From positions 1-7,985 of the forward strand of contig JAKUTA010000050.1 in assembly GCA_022447885.1 (NCBI GenBank): 7,985 bases of DNA, given 5' to 3'. The translations under genes and the position numbers were made by a program. Positions 1 to 6,002 of the stretch are shown here, piece after piece. Under the pieces are notes generated by a model, which was not told the DNA's origin, did not search any database, and saw only the letters and a list, made by a program, of their open reading frames with translations. This stretch comes from Candidatus Poseidoniales archaeon. Its GTDB lineage: Archaea > Thermoplasmatota > Poseidoniia > Poseidoniales > Thalassarchaeaceae. How positions within the stretch are numbered: the first letter of the stretch is position 1; every line of letters starts with the position of its first letter.

Positions 1-2612
1 CGCCCCCGCCGCCTTCCGGCATGGATGCACCTCCCGCCCCTCCCCCCGCAATGGACGCTCCTCCCCCTCCGCCACCTGGAATGGATGACGAGTCCGCCGA
101 TACAGCGGCAGAACCGGGGATGAGCGCCCTGGACGCCCTCGCCACCCTCGAAGTCCCAGACGCCGAAGAAGAAGAGGACGAAGAGGAGGCTGGCGAGCCG
201 GACATCTCGATCTCCGTGACAGAGGATGCTCTTGGAGCGCTCGACGCTCTCGATGCGCCTGCTGAGGATGCTGACGACGACGATGATGAGCCCGACGACG
301 ATGACGACGGATTGCTCGACGCTGCCGCTGACATTCTGCTCGATGTCGAGTCTGACGATGCAGCTGACGGAGAGGATGCTGCCGAGGAGGAAACGGTTGA
401 CATCGCACCCGTTGAAGAGGTGTCCGGGTCAGAGCACGCGGGCGGTCGCATCAGGCCTGTCGAGGAGGTCGACAACGTGCGCGGCGACAAGTTGGTCGGT
501 ACGCTGCACGAGGAGGAGACCTCCACGCTCACTCCGGATGGAGAGATAGTCGAACAGACCGTCACAGGATTGCTGACCGTCCAGAACCCGTCAGACAAGG
601 ATCGGCTGTGGGATATCGACATCTTCCTCAACGGGTTGGAGCACACCGACCTCGACGACAGTCACTTACCGGTGCAGGAACTTGAATCCGGGGATGAACA
701 CACGTCTGCATACTCGGTCTCCGGACCCCGGATGCTGGTACTGCGCGAGAGATTCGACACCAAGCCTGACCGTGGACAGGAGCGTAGCCTGTCTGCCGTG
801 TGCAGTCCAGACGCTGAGCCGATCTCCCTCGAGATAGAGGTGGAGAACGTCGGCCCAGTAGATTTGACCGAGGTGGTCGTCCACAGGAAGATCCCCAGCC
901 AGATTACCGTTGAGGACAGTGACCAGTACGAACTCAGTCAAGGAGAGCTGACCTGGAGTGTCGGCACGCTGACCTCAGGAGGCAAGCGCACCCTGCCGAT
1001 TTCTGCAACCCTCACATCAGAGGTCGTCGAGACCATCGACGGTGGCGAGGCACGAGCCGAATACGTCGCCGATGCCACCCTTTCGGGGATGAACTTCGCC
1101 GAGTTGGACGCATGGTGCCGCGGCTTCAGTTACATGACCATCGACGAGGATGAGCGCCCGGACAACTGGCAATGCCAGGTCGTGTTCGAGAACCGCTCGT
1201 CGTTCGCTGTGGACCTCGTGAAACTCCGAGTGAAGCAGGTGGGCAGCGATGACCTGCTGTTCGACATCAGCGATGTCGACGAGGATGTGGCTCCGGATGG
1301 CCGCTGGGAGAGCAGTGTGGAACTCGTCCAGTCGACGGTCAAGCCGAACTTCAACCAAGAACTCGGCTTCACCGTGCTGCCGCGGGTGACCTCGCAAACC
1401 TTGGGCAAACTGGCGCTGGAACCCTGTAACATCGCGGTGCTGGAGGCGGGGATATCCAAGAGTTACTCCACCGAAGTGCTTCGCAGTTACCGCGAAGCCG
1501 GTGTCGATGCGGAGGTGAGCCTCACCAACTCCGGTTCAGCCACCATCAACCTGATGCGGCTCACCGATGATGTCCCGGGGGTGTTCAACAGCCCGGACGC
1601 GGACCAGGTGACCTGTTCGATCGAGGGTAAGGAGATGCTGCGCGAACAGTTCCGCATCGAAGTCAAGGAGGGAATCTCGCTTGAGGAGAAACACGTCAGC
1701 CCCGATGGACCGGGTCACACGATGATCATCACCGTCGGCACGAAGGGTCCGATCGGCTTGGAGCCAGGCCAGACCCTGACGGTCAACTACTCCCTGGTGG
1801 CACCCGATCCGACTCCAGACAACGATGTGGTTGCCGGGCCTGCACGTGTGGACTTCAGCGCCGAGCGCTTCGGCCCGGTGGCGACACGCGGCGTCGAGGA
1901 CGTCCCTGCCATCCGCGTCATCCACAAGCGGCGCCGGTTCAGCACCGGAAAGGAGGTGTTCGCCGCCGGCGGAGCCGGTCGATATGAGGTGCTGATAATG
2001 TTCCAGAACAGATCTGACTCGGCTCTACGGGACCTCATCATCCACGACCTCGTGCCCCCATCCTTCGACATCAAGGGGTTCAGCATCCGCAGCGACACCT
2101 CGGGCAATCGCGAGGCTGAGATGGTCAAGGAGGAGGGTGATGACGGCACCAAGGTCAGTTGGCACCTCGACATCATCGAGAAGGACGAGCGTATCGAAGT
2201 GATCTACGAACTCGTCGGAGATGCCGACAGCGAGTACAAGGTGTCCGCGACACAGGAGTCACACGGGGCGACCTTCGGGGATGAGGTGGACGAGGACCTC
2301 CCACCACTCCCCGAGCCAGATCCCGAAGAGGAGGAGGCCGAGGAACCCGAGGAATCCGACGAGGAAGAGGCGGATGACTCCGATGGGGATGCAGACGACT
2401 CCGAGGCCGACGAGGATGACGCCGAGATGGACGCCGCGCTGGCCAAGTTGACCGGTGGTGGCGAAACGGAGGAGGAGTCCGCCGACGAGGAAGCCTCCGA
2501 GGATGAGGCGGCGGAAGACGGTGACGCGCGCGTCTGCCCGGTGTGCGGCAGTTCCAATCCCGCCGGGGCAAACGTCTGCAGCGCCTGCTCGTTCAAGTTC
2601 CCGGACGAGTGA
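1..2612 (+). CDS. Acidic beta-sandwich repeat protein with C-terminal zinc ribbon (5' partial)
   Basis: I do not recognise a named family and assign no function. The frame is open to the left edge and the Pro/Met repeat continues upstream of the first ATG (21), so the true start is probably outside the window. Counting from that ATG there are 863 residues. Residues 1-20 are two MDAPP-type repeats, and 21-150 are Asp/Glu-rich with short Leu/Ala helical patches. Residues about 157-745 look like a chain of five beta-sandwich (DUF11/Ig-like) units, each with a hydrophobic strand ending in an Asn-centred turn: VQNPS 187, VENVG 274, FENRS 389, LTNSG 501, FQNRS 661. A second acidic arm (765-836) leads to a zinc ribbon with Cys839, 842, 853 and 856. 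I see no signal peptide or membrane segment in the visible part, and a terminal zinc ribbon suggests the cytoplasm. It converges on the TPR gene. The coding call is firm; the domain call is from pattern only. Confidence 0.85.
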   Translation, partial: PPPPSGMDAPPAPPPAMDAPPPPPPGMDDESADTAAEPGMSALDALATLEVPDAEEEEDEEEAGEPDISISVTEDALGALDALDAPAEDADDDDDEPDDDDDGLLDAAADILLDVESDDAADGEDAAEEETVDIAPVEEVSGSEHAGGRIRPVEEVDNVRGDKLVGTLHEEETSTLTPDGEIVEQTVTGLLTVQNPSDKDRLWDIDIFLNGLEHTDLDDSHLPVQELESGDEHTSAYSVSGPRMLVLRERFDTKPDRGQERSLSAVCSPDAEPISLEIEVENVGPVDLTEVVVHRKIPSQITVEDSDQYELSQGELTWSVGTLTSGGKRTLPISATLTSEVVETIDGGEARAEYVADATLSGMNFAELDAWCRGFSYMTIDEDERPDNWQCQVVFENRSSFAVDLVKLRVKQVGSDDLLFDISDVDEDVAPDGRWESSVELVQSTVKPNFNQELGFTVLPRVTSQTLGKLALEPCNIAVLEAGISKSYSTEVLRSYREAGVDAEVSLTNSGSATINLMRLTDDVPGVFNSPDADQVTCSIEGKEMLREQFRIEVKEGISLEEKHVSPDGPGHTMIITVGTKGPIGLEPGQTLTVNYSLVAPDPTPDNDVVAGPARVDFSAERFGPVATRGVEDVPAIRVIHKRRRFSTGKEVFAAGGAGRYEVLIMFQNRSDSALRDLIIHDLVPPSFDIKGFSIRSDTSGNREAEMVKEEGDDGTKVSWHLDIIEKDERIEVIYELVGDADSEYKVSATQESHGATFGDEVDEDLPPLPEPDPEEEEAEEPEESDEEEADDSDGDADDSEADEDDAEMDAALAKLTGGGETEEESADEEASEDEAAEDGDARVCPVCGSSNPAGANVCSACSFKFPDE
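3..80 (+). repeat. 30-bp tandem repeat encoding Met-Asp-Ala plus polyproline
   Basis: Two adjacent 30-bp units (21-50 and 51-80) each encode MDAPP followed by a short proline run and a final Ala or Gly. Positions 3-20 encode PPPPSG, which fits the end of another unit cut by the window edge. The copies differ mainly at third codon positions, so the repeat is kept at the protein level. It forms the proline-rich start of the large acidic protein and argues that the gene begins further left. Confidence 0.7.
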
Positions 2613-2615
2613 TCA

Positions 2616-3470
2616 TTACATGTCGGGGAAATCAGCGAACGGGTCATCGTCCTCCACGGATGGGGATGCCTCAGGTTCAATCTCCGATTCTGCGGGTTGA
2701 GGAGGATTCTCTGAGACCGGCGAGGTCACTGTCGGGGCTGTCGCCGCGGGCGTCTCTCCCAGTGCAGAAAGGTCGATTCCCAGAGGTGTGGCCCCAGCAG
2801 CAGCCGTCTCACCCAGAAGTTCATCGACACCGGGGGTTGACCGGGTGCGCAGGGCCTCCTCGTCGATGCCGGCCATCTCCTCAAGGCTCCCTGCTGCGAA
2901 CGTCGCATCCTCCGACTGCGAATAGATACCAGGATCGCGCCGAACGGGGTCTGATTCTGCTGGCAGGTCGGCGATGTCGAACTCATCCATGTCAGGGACC
3001 CGCAGGCCCACTATCGGTGCGATCTCGGTCATGAACCCATGCAAGTCATTGCTCTTTCTGCCCCCTTCGATGAACTGAGCACTCGCCTTCTCCCACGCCT
3101 CGTGGTGGCGGCCGCGAAGGCAGAGCGCACGGGCGATGCCCATCGTCCCGATGTCGATGTCCATCCCAAGCCCGATCGACCTACCGAAAAGGCGGGTCGC
3201 GTCGCGGGCCCAGCCGCAGGCGAGAGCGCACCCAGCTGCACCTGAACATGCATCGAGCCTCTCAGGAGAGATGCGCATCACCCGCTTGTACTGTCGGTAC
3301 GCATGCGAGTGGCGACCCAGACGCTCGAGCACGTCGGCGTAGCGGATACGGAACTCAGGTTCCTTCTGCCAGCGCTTGCACGCTCGCTTGTATATCTTCG
3401 CCGCCCCCTTGAGGTCACCCTCGACCATACAACGTCGAGCGTCGGCCAGCACCTGCTCCGGAGTGGTCAT
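2616..3470 (-). CDS. TPR-repeat protein with acidic, low-complexity C-terminal tail
   Basis: This 284-residue protein is probably a soluble protein-protein interaction adaptor; no enzymatic motif is visible. The N-terminal half (about 5-140) reads as three to four tetratricopeptide helical hairpins. Typical positions include GDLKGAAKIYKRA (18-30), the helix RYADVLERLGRHSHAYRQYKRVM (starting at 43, with ISPE at 67-70) and further alpha pairs at 73-106 and 107-140. From about residue 160 the chain becomes Pro/Ser/Ala/Glu-rich and disordered-looking, ending in an acidic patch with two Phe residues (DDPFADFPDM). There is no signal peptide or membrane segment. The ATG at 3470 is the first Met; only a weak purine run precedes it. 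The gene is divergent from the DUF106 operon and converges on the zinc-ribbon gene with a 3-nt gap between stops. The partner is unknown. Confidence 0.85.
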   Translation of the reverse strand: MTTPEQVLADARRCMVEGDLKGAAKIYKRACKRWQKEPEFRIRYADVLERLGRHSHAYRQYKRVMRISPERLDACSGAAGCALACGWARDATRLFGRSIGLGMDIDIGTMGIARALCLRGRHHEAWEKASAQFIEGGRKSNDLHGFMTEIAPIVGLRVPDMDEFDIADLPAESDPVRRDPGIYSQSEDATFAAGSLEEMAGIDEEALRTRSTPGVDELLGETAAAGATPLGIDLSALGETPAATAPTVTSPVSENPPQPAESEIEPEASPSVEDDDPFADFPDM

Positions 3471-3486
3471 CTTCCCGACCGCAACT

Positions 3487-3499
3487 CGGGTGTCACCCG
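3487..3499. promoter_or_regulatory. Perfect 6-bp inverted repeat upstream of the TPR gene
   Basis: CGGGTG and CACCCG face each other across a single T. The element lies 17 to 29 nt upstream of the TPR start codon on the minus strand, in the spacer shared with the divergent DUF106 gene. The tiny centre makes it more like a protein-binding operator than an RNA hairpin. No clear TATA box is visible beside it. Its function is inferred from symmetry and position only. Confidence 0.35.
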
Positions 3500-3538
3500 T
3501 TCAAACCTTGTCCTTCGATTCCAGACAGTCCTTGTCAG

Positions 3539-3579
3539 TCAACCCGAAGGGTTGATGCGGCACCCGAGGCGCGCTCGGG
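3539..3579. promoter_or_regulatory. Two consecutive inverted repeats in the presumed DUF106 leader
   Basis: The first is TCAACCC-gaa-GGGTTGA (3539-3555), with perfect 7-bp arms and a 3-nt loop. The second, 7 nt later, is CCCGAG-gcgcg-CTCGGG (3563-3579), with perfect 6-bp arms and a 5-nt loop. As RNA on the + strand they would form two stable GC-rich hairpins ending about 30 nt before the preferred DUF106 start at 3609. The first includes the A of the alternative ATG at 3555, which would make that start hard to reach. They could equally be DNA operators. Confidence 0.4.
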
Positions 3580-3600
3580 GCGTGCCAGCCGACAGCGAAG

Positions 3601-3605
3601 AGGAG
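3601..3605 (+). promoter_or_regulatory. Shine-Dalgarno-like site for the DUF106 gene
   Basis: AGGAG, within the purine run GAAGAGGAG (3597-3605), sits 3 nt before the ATG at 3609. The spacing is short, but the site favours 3609 over the much more upstream open-frame starts. A competing GAAGG (3546-3550) lies 4 nt before the ATG at 3555. Confidence 0.4.
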
Positions 3606-3608
3606 CCG

Positions 3609-4487
3609 ATGCCGGGGATGGGTTCGATGATGATGCCCATGCTGATGATGCTCGCCATGACCTCGCTGCTGTTCATTCCGGGTATTCGGCCGCTGCTCGC
3701 CAACTCCGCAGATTCGGTGATCGCTCCGCTCGTCCCCTTCCACGACAAGTGGTTCGTGTTGACTGTGGGCTTGGTCGGCTCGAGCATCATGGTGGTGAAC
3801 ACAGTGCTGCGTTCGTTCTTCATGGACCCCATCAAGCAGGCGCATCTGGGACATCGCAACAAGCAGTTGCGCGTCCTGATGCGTGAAGCCACCCAGTCAC
3901 GCGACCCAGTGCGTCTGGAGAAGATACAGCGGATGCAGCAACGCATGATGCCCGAACAGATGGAACTGCAGTCGTCCACCATGAAACCGATGATGTTCAC
4001 GTTCATCTTCATCATCGCCGTCTTCTCTTGGATGGCCGCCAACGTCGAGGTTTTCCGCGTCGGGTACGTTTCGCTGCCGTGGAACCCGACTTGGAGCCTG
4101 ACGGAAGGGAAGGTGATCTTCTTCCCCGCCTGGATCGCCACCTACATCTGTCTGTCAGCGCCACTCGGACGGGTGGTCGCCCGCCACATCCGCCTGTTCC
4201 GCTATCGCACCCACCCGATCGTCCTCGCCGGAGAGACACTCGATGAACCACTGCTGGAGATGCTCAAGGTCGAGGAAAAGAAGCCGTCGCGAGGGAGCAC
4301 ATCAGGGCGGGAAAGACGCCGGAGAAGGAAGGCGCGTGGCCCCACTTCATCAGGTCCGAGGAAGGAAACGGCTGCTGTTGAGACGCACACCGATGCGGTC
4401 TGTCCCGAATGTGATGGAGATGCTGTCGAACGGGCACCTGACGGACGGTTGCGCTGCGATGTGTGCCGGCACACGTGGAGGAGATGA
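3609..4487 (+). CDS. DUF106/EMC3-like membrane protein insertase with C-terminal zinc ribbon
   Basis: This is a member of the archaeal DUF106 family, relatives of EMC3, Get1 and YidC/Oxa1 that insert proteins into the membrane. From ATG 3609 it has 292 residues. There is a Met-rich hydrophobic segment (7-25), a TM helix (about 47-68), a charged coiled-coil region (73-125, starting DPIKQAHLGHRN), a second TM helix (127-147) and a third (168-193). This helix, coiled-coil, helix, helix order is the DUF106 signature. After it come a very basic stretch (233-252, with five consecutive Arg) and a zinc ribbon with Cys265, 268, 283 and 286, ending TWRR. The tail should be cytosolic. The frame is open back to 3303, but that would run over the divergent TPR gene, so 3609 (or 3555) is preferred. 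It heads an operon with cmk and cbf5, and its stop lies inside the start region of cmk. The zinc ribbon is an unusual addition. Confidence 0.87.
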   Translation: MPGMGSMMMPMLMMLAMTSLLFIPGIRPLLANSADSVIAPLVPFHDKWFVLTVGLVGSSIMVVNTVLRSFFMDPIKQAHLGHRNKQLRVLMREATQSRDPVRLEKIQRMQQRMMPEQMELQSSTMKPMMFTFIFIIAVFSWMAANVEVFRVGYVSLPWNPTWSLTEGKVIFFPAWIATYICLSAPLGRVVARHIRLFRYRTHPIVLAGETLDEPLLEMLKVEEKKPSRGSTSGRERRRRRKARGPTSSGPRKETAAVETHTDAVCPECDGDAVERAPDGRLRCDVCRHTWRR

Positions 4488-5031
4488 CCTGGTTCAGATC
4501 ACCATCAGCGGACATCCGGGCAGCGGTACTTCCACGCTCGTTCACCTGCTGTGTGACCGGCGTGGCTGGAGGAGCCTGAACGGCGGGGACGTGTTCCGGG
4601 CCGAGGCGGCTGGTCGTGGACTTCCACTGGAGGAGTTCAGCCGCCTCTGCCGCGATGAACCCGAGGTTGACCGGGCCTTGGATGACCGTCTGCGTCACGA
4701 GATGCAGGCGGAGAGCGGCCCTGAGGTGATCGAAAGCCGTCTCGCAGGATGGTGGGCCCACCAGCTCGGACTCGACTGCATCAAACTCTGGCTGGAGGTG
4801 TCTCCAGCGGAACGGTCGCGCAGGATACTCGAACGGGAGGGCGGTGAACTCTCGGCCGCGCTCGAGAGGATGAACGAGCGCATGGCCGCGGATGCGCTGC
4901 GCTATGATCTGCTCTACTCGATCTCGCTCGCGGACATGTCGCCCTACAACCTGCAGCTGAACACGGATTCGATGCAGCCCGACCAGGTTGCAGACGCGGT
5001 CGAGGCGGCGCTCGAATCGCAGGGGGACTGA
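4459..5031 (+). CDS. cmk: Archaeal cytidylate kinase (CMP/dCMP kinase)
   Basis: It phosphorylates CMP (and dCMP) with ATP to give CDP, in the cytoplasm. From ATG 4459 it has 190 residues, close to the usual length for archaeal Cmk. The P-loop is GHPGSGTST (18-26), just after a short beta strand. Next come the substrate-binding region with NGGDVFR and RGLPLEEF (41-60), then DRALDDRLRH (71-80) and ESRLAGWW (92-99). The arginine-rich lid region is around 119-127, and the C-terminal RYDLLYS and NLQLNTDSM segments are typical of the family. The start is uncertain. The ATG at 4459 overlaps DUF106 by 29 nt and has no good ribosome site. A strong GGAGGAG (4477-4483) points instead to CTG 4489, exactly where family homology begins; the ATG at 4484 is out of frame. 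Cbf5 follows 2 nt after the stop. Confidence 0.9.
   Translation: MCAGTRGGDDLVQITISGHPGSGTSTLVHLLCDRRGWRSLNGGDVFRAEAAGRGLPLEEFSRLCRDEPEVDRALDDRLRHEMQAESGPEVIESRLAGWWAHQLGLDCIKLWLEVSPAERSRRILEREGGELSAALERMNERMAADALRYDLLYSISLADMSPYNLQLNTDSMQPDQVADAVEAALESQGD
4477..4485 (+). promoter_or_regulatory. Strong Shine-Dalgarno sequence for cmk
   Basis: GGAGGAGAT closely resembles the full complement of the 16S rRNA 3' end (GGAGGTGAT). Counting from GGAGG (4477-4481) there are 7 nt to CTG 4489, an ideal distance, but only 2 nt to the out-of-frame ATG at 4484. The site lies inside the last codons and stop of the DUF106 gene, suggesting translational coupling. Confidence 0.6.
5021..5026 (+). promoter_or_regulatory. 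Ribosome binding site of cbf5
   Basis: AGGGGG sits 7 nt before the ATG at 5034, inside the last codons of cmk. It supports 5034 as the start and coupling to cmk translation. Confidence 0.45.
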
Positions 5032-5033
5032 CC

Positions 5034-6002
5034 ATGGTCGACTTGGATGACTGCATCATGCTTGACGAGACGGCGACATCGAGCCCTAAGCATGGCTGTG
5101 TTCCCACGGACCGAGACATCGCCGGCCGTCTGGCGGCCGGATGGCTGCTGGTTGACAAGCCAGCCGGCCCTACCAGCCACCAGGTGTCGGCGTGGGCACG
5201 CGACCTGCTCGGTTTGAGTAAATTGGGGCATGGAGGAACGCTCGACCCGTTCGCCACCGGCGTGCTCGCACTGATGAGCGGGCGCACGATGCGCCTTACG
5301 GACCGGGTGCTCAAGAGTGGCAAGACCTACGTCGTCGTAGTGCGCCTCTCACCCGATGTCGATGATGCCACCTTGGCAGCCGCGCTCACTGAACTCAAGG
5401 GCGAGATACTGAACGTGCCGCCGAAGCAGTCGGCTGTCAAGATCCGCGTCCGCACGCGCACTCTGCACGAGGTCGACGTGCACGAGCGGGAACAACGGCA
5501 TGTGGTCATCAGCATCAGCTGTGATGCTGGAACCTACATCCGCACCTGGGCACGGGACCTTGGACTGCTGCTCGGTACTCCTGTGGGGCTCATCGAACTC
5601 AGGCGAACCCACTCAGGGCACTTCTCCGAGGACTCCACTGTGACCATGCAGCAACTGGCTGACGCCGTCTGGCTGTGGCAGGTGAAGGAGGATCCAACGG
5701 CCTTGGAGAGGGTCTTGAGGCCCGTCGAGGAACTTCTGGTAGGCATTCCCCGGGTGTTCGTCAAGGATGGTGCCGCTGCCGCTGTCTGCCATGGAGCGCC
5801 CCTTCTGCGTCCAGGCGTGATCGCAATCGACCACGGGTTGGCCAACGGCGACGAGGTCCGACTGCTGACATTGAAGGGTGAAGCGGTCGCCTTGGCACGA
5901 ATGCAGGTCGATGGTGCTCGGCTCGCCGAGATGAAGACCGGTGAAGTGGCGAAGTCGACAACCGTGCTGATGGAGGTCGACACCTACCCGCGAGGGTGGT
6001 GA
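5034..6002 (+). CDS. cbf5: Cbf5/aTruB tRNA and rRNA pseudouridine synthase
   Basis: This is the archaeal TruB-family enzyme that turns uridine into pseudouridine. It is the catalytic subunit of H/ACA ribonucleoproteins with Nop10, Gar1 and L7Ae, and can also act on tRNA U55. Its 322 residues match the usual Cbf5 length. The N-terminal motif WLLVDKPAGPTSHQV (37-51) leads to the catalytic box GHGGTLDPFATGVL (65-78), in which Asp71 is the catalytic aspartate. PPKQSAVK (129-136), RTLHEVDV (142-149) and GTYIRTWARDLG (166-177) are the other family motifs. A PUA RNA-binding domain follows (about 232-317), with IPRVFVKDGA and the CHGAPLLRPGV segment. The PUA form and the HGGTLDP spelling are archaeal/eukaryotic rather than bacterial. 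It is the last gene of the operon after DUF106 and cmk, 2 nt after the cmk stop. No key residue appears to be missing. Confidence 0.95.
   Translation: MVDLDDCIMLDETATSSPKHGCVPTDRDIAGRLAAGWLLVDKPAGPTSHQVSAWARDLLGLSKLGHGGTLDPFATGVLALMSGRTMRLTDRVLKSGKTYVVVVRLSPDVDDATLAAALTELKGEILNVPPKQSAVKIRVRTRTLHEVDVHEREQRHVVISISCDAGTYIRTWARDLGLLLGTPVGLIELRRTHSGHFSEDSTVTMQQLADAVWLWQVKEDPTALERVLRPVEELLVGIPRVFVKDGAAAAVCHGAPLLRPGVIAIDHGLANGDEVRLLTLKGEAVALARMQVDGARLAEMKTGEVAKSTTVLMEVDTYPRGW

Noticed and set aside
274..310. GAC/GAT run as a possible microsatellite or origin element
   Set aside because: It is in frame and encodes an Asp/Glu tract with mixed codons, so protein composition explains it.
226..549. Short + strand frame inside the acidic protein
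   Set aside because: A different-frame shadow with Met/Thr/Arg-biased sequence from the same GAC/GAT repeats; no ribosome site and no family.
2204..2680. Ser-rich open frame on the minus strand
   Set aside because: It is the antisense shadow of the GAx-rich acidic region; the Ser runs are the complement of Asp/Glu codons.
2543..3034. + strand frame covering the convergent junction
   Set aside because: It overlaps both real genes, is Arg/Pro/Ser-rich, and has no domain pattern.
3303..3608. Upstream extension of the DUF106 frame to ATG 3303
   Set aside because: It would be antisense to the first 168 nt of the TPR gene, crosses the divergent spacer with its palindromes, and encodes no family sequence.
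4243..4458. Upstream extension of the cmk frame to ATG 4243
   Set aside because: It overlaps the DUF106 tail in another frame, is Arg-rich and has no kinase homology; the family fold begins near 4489.
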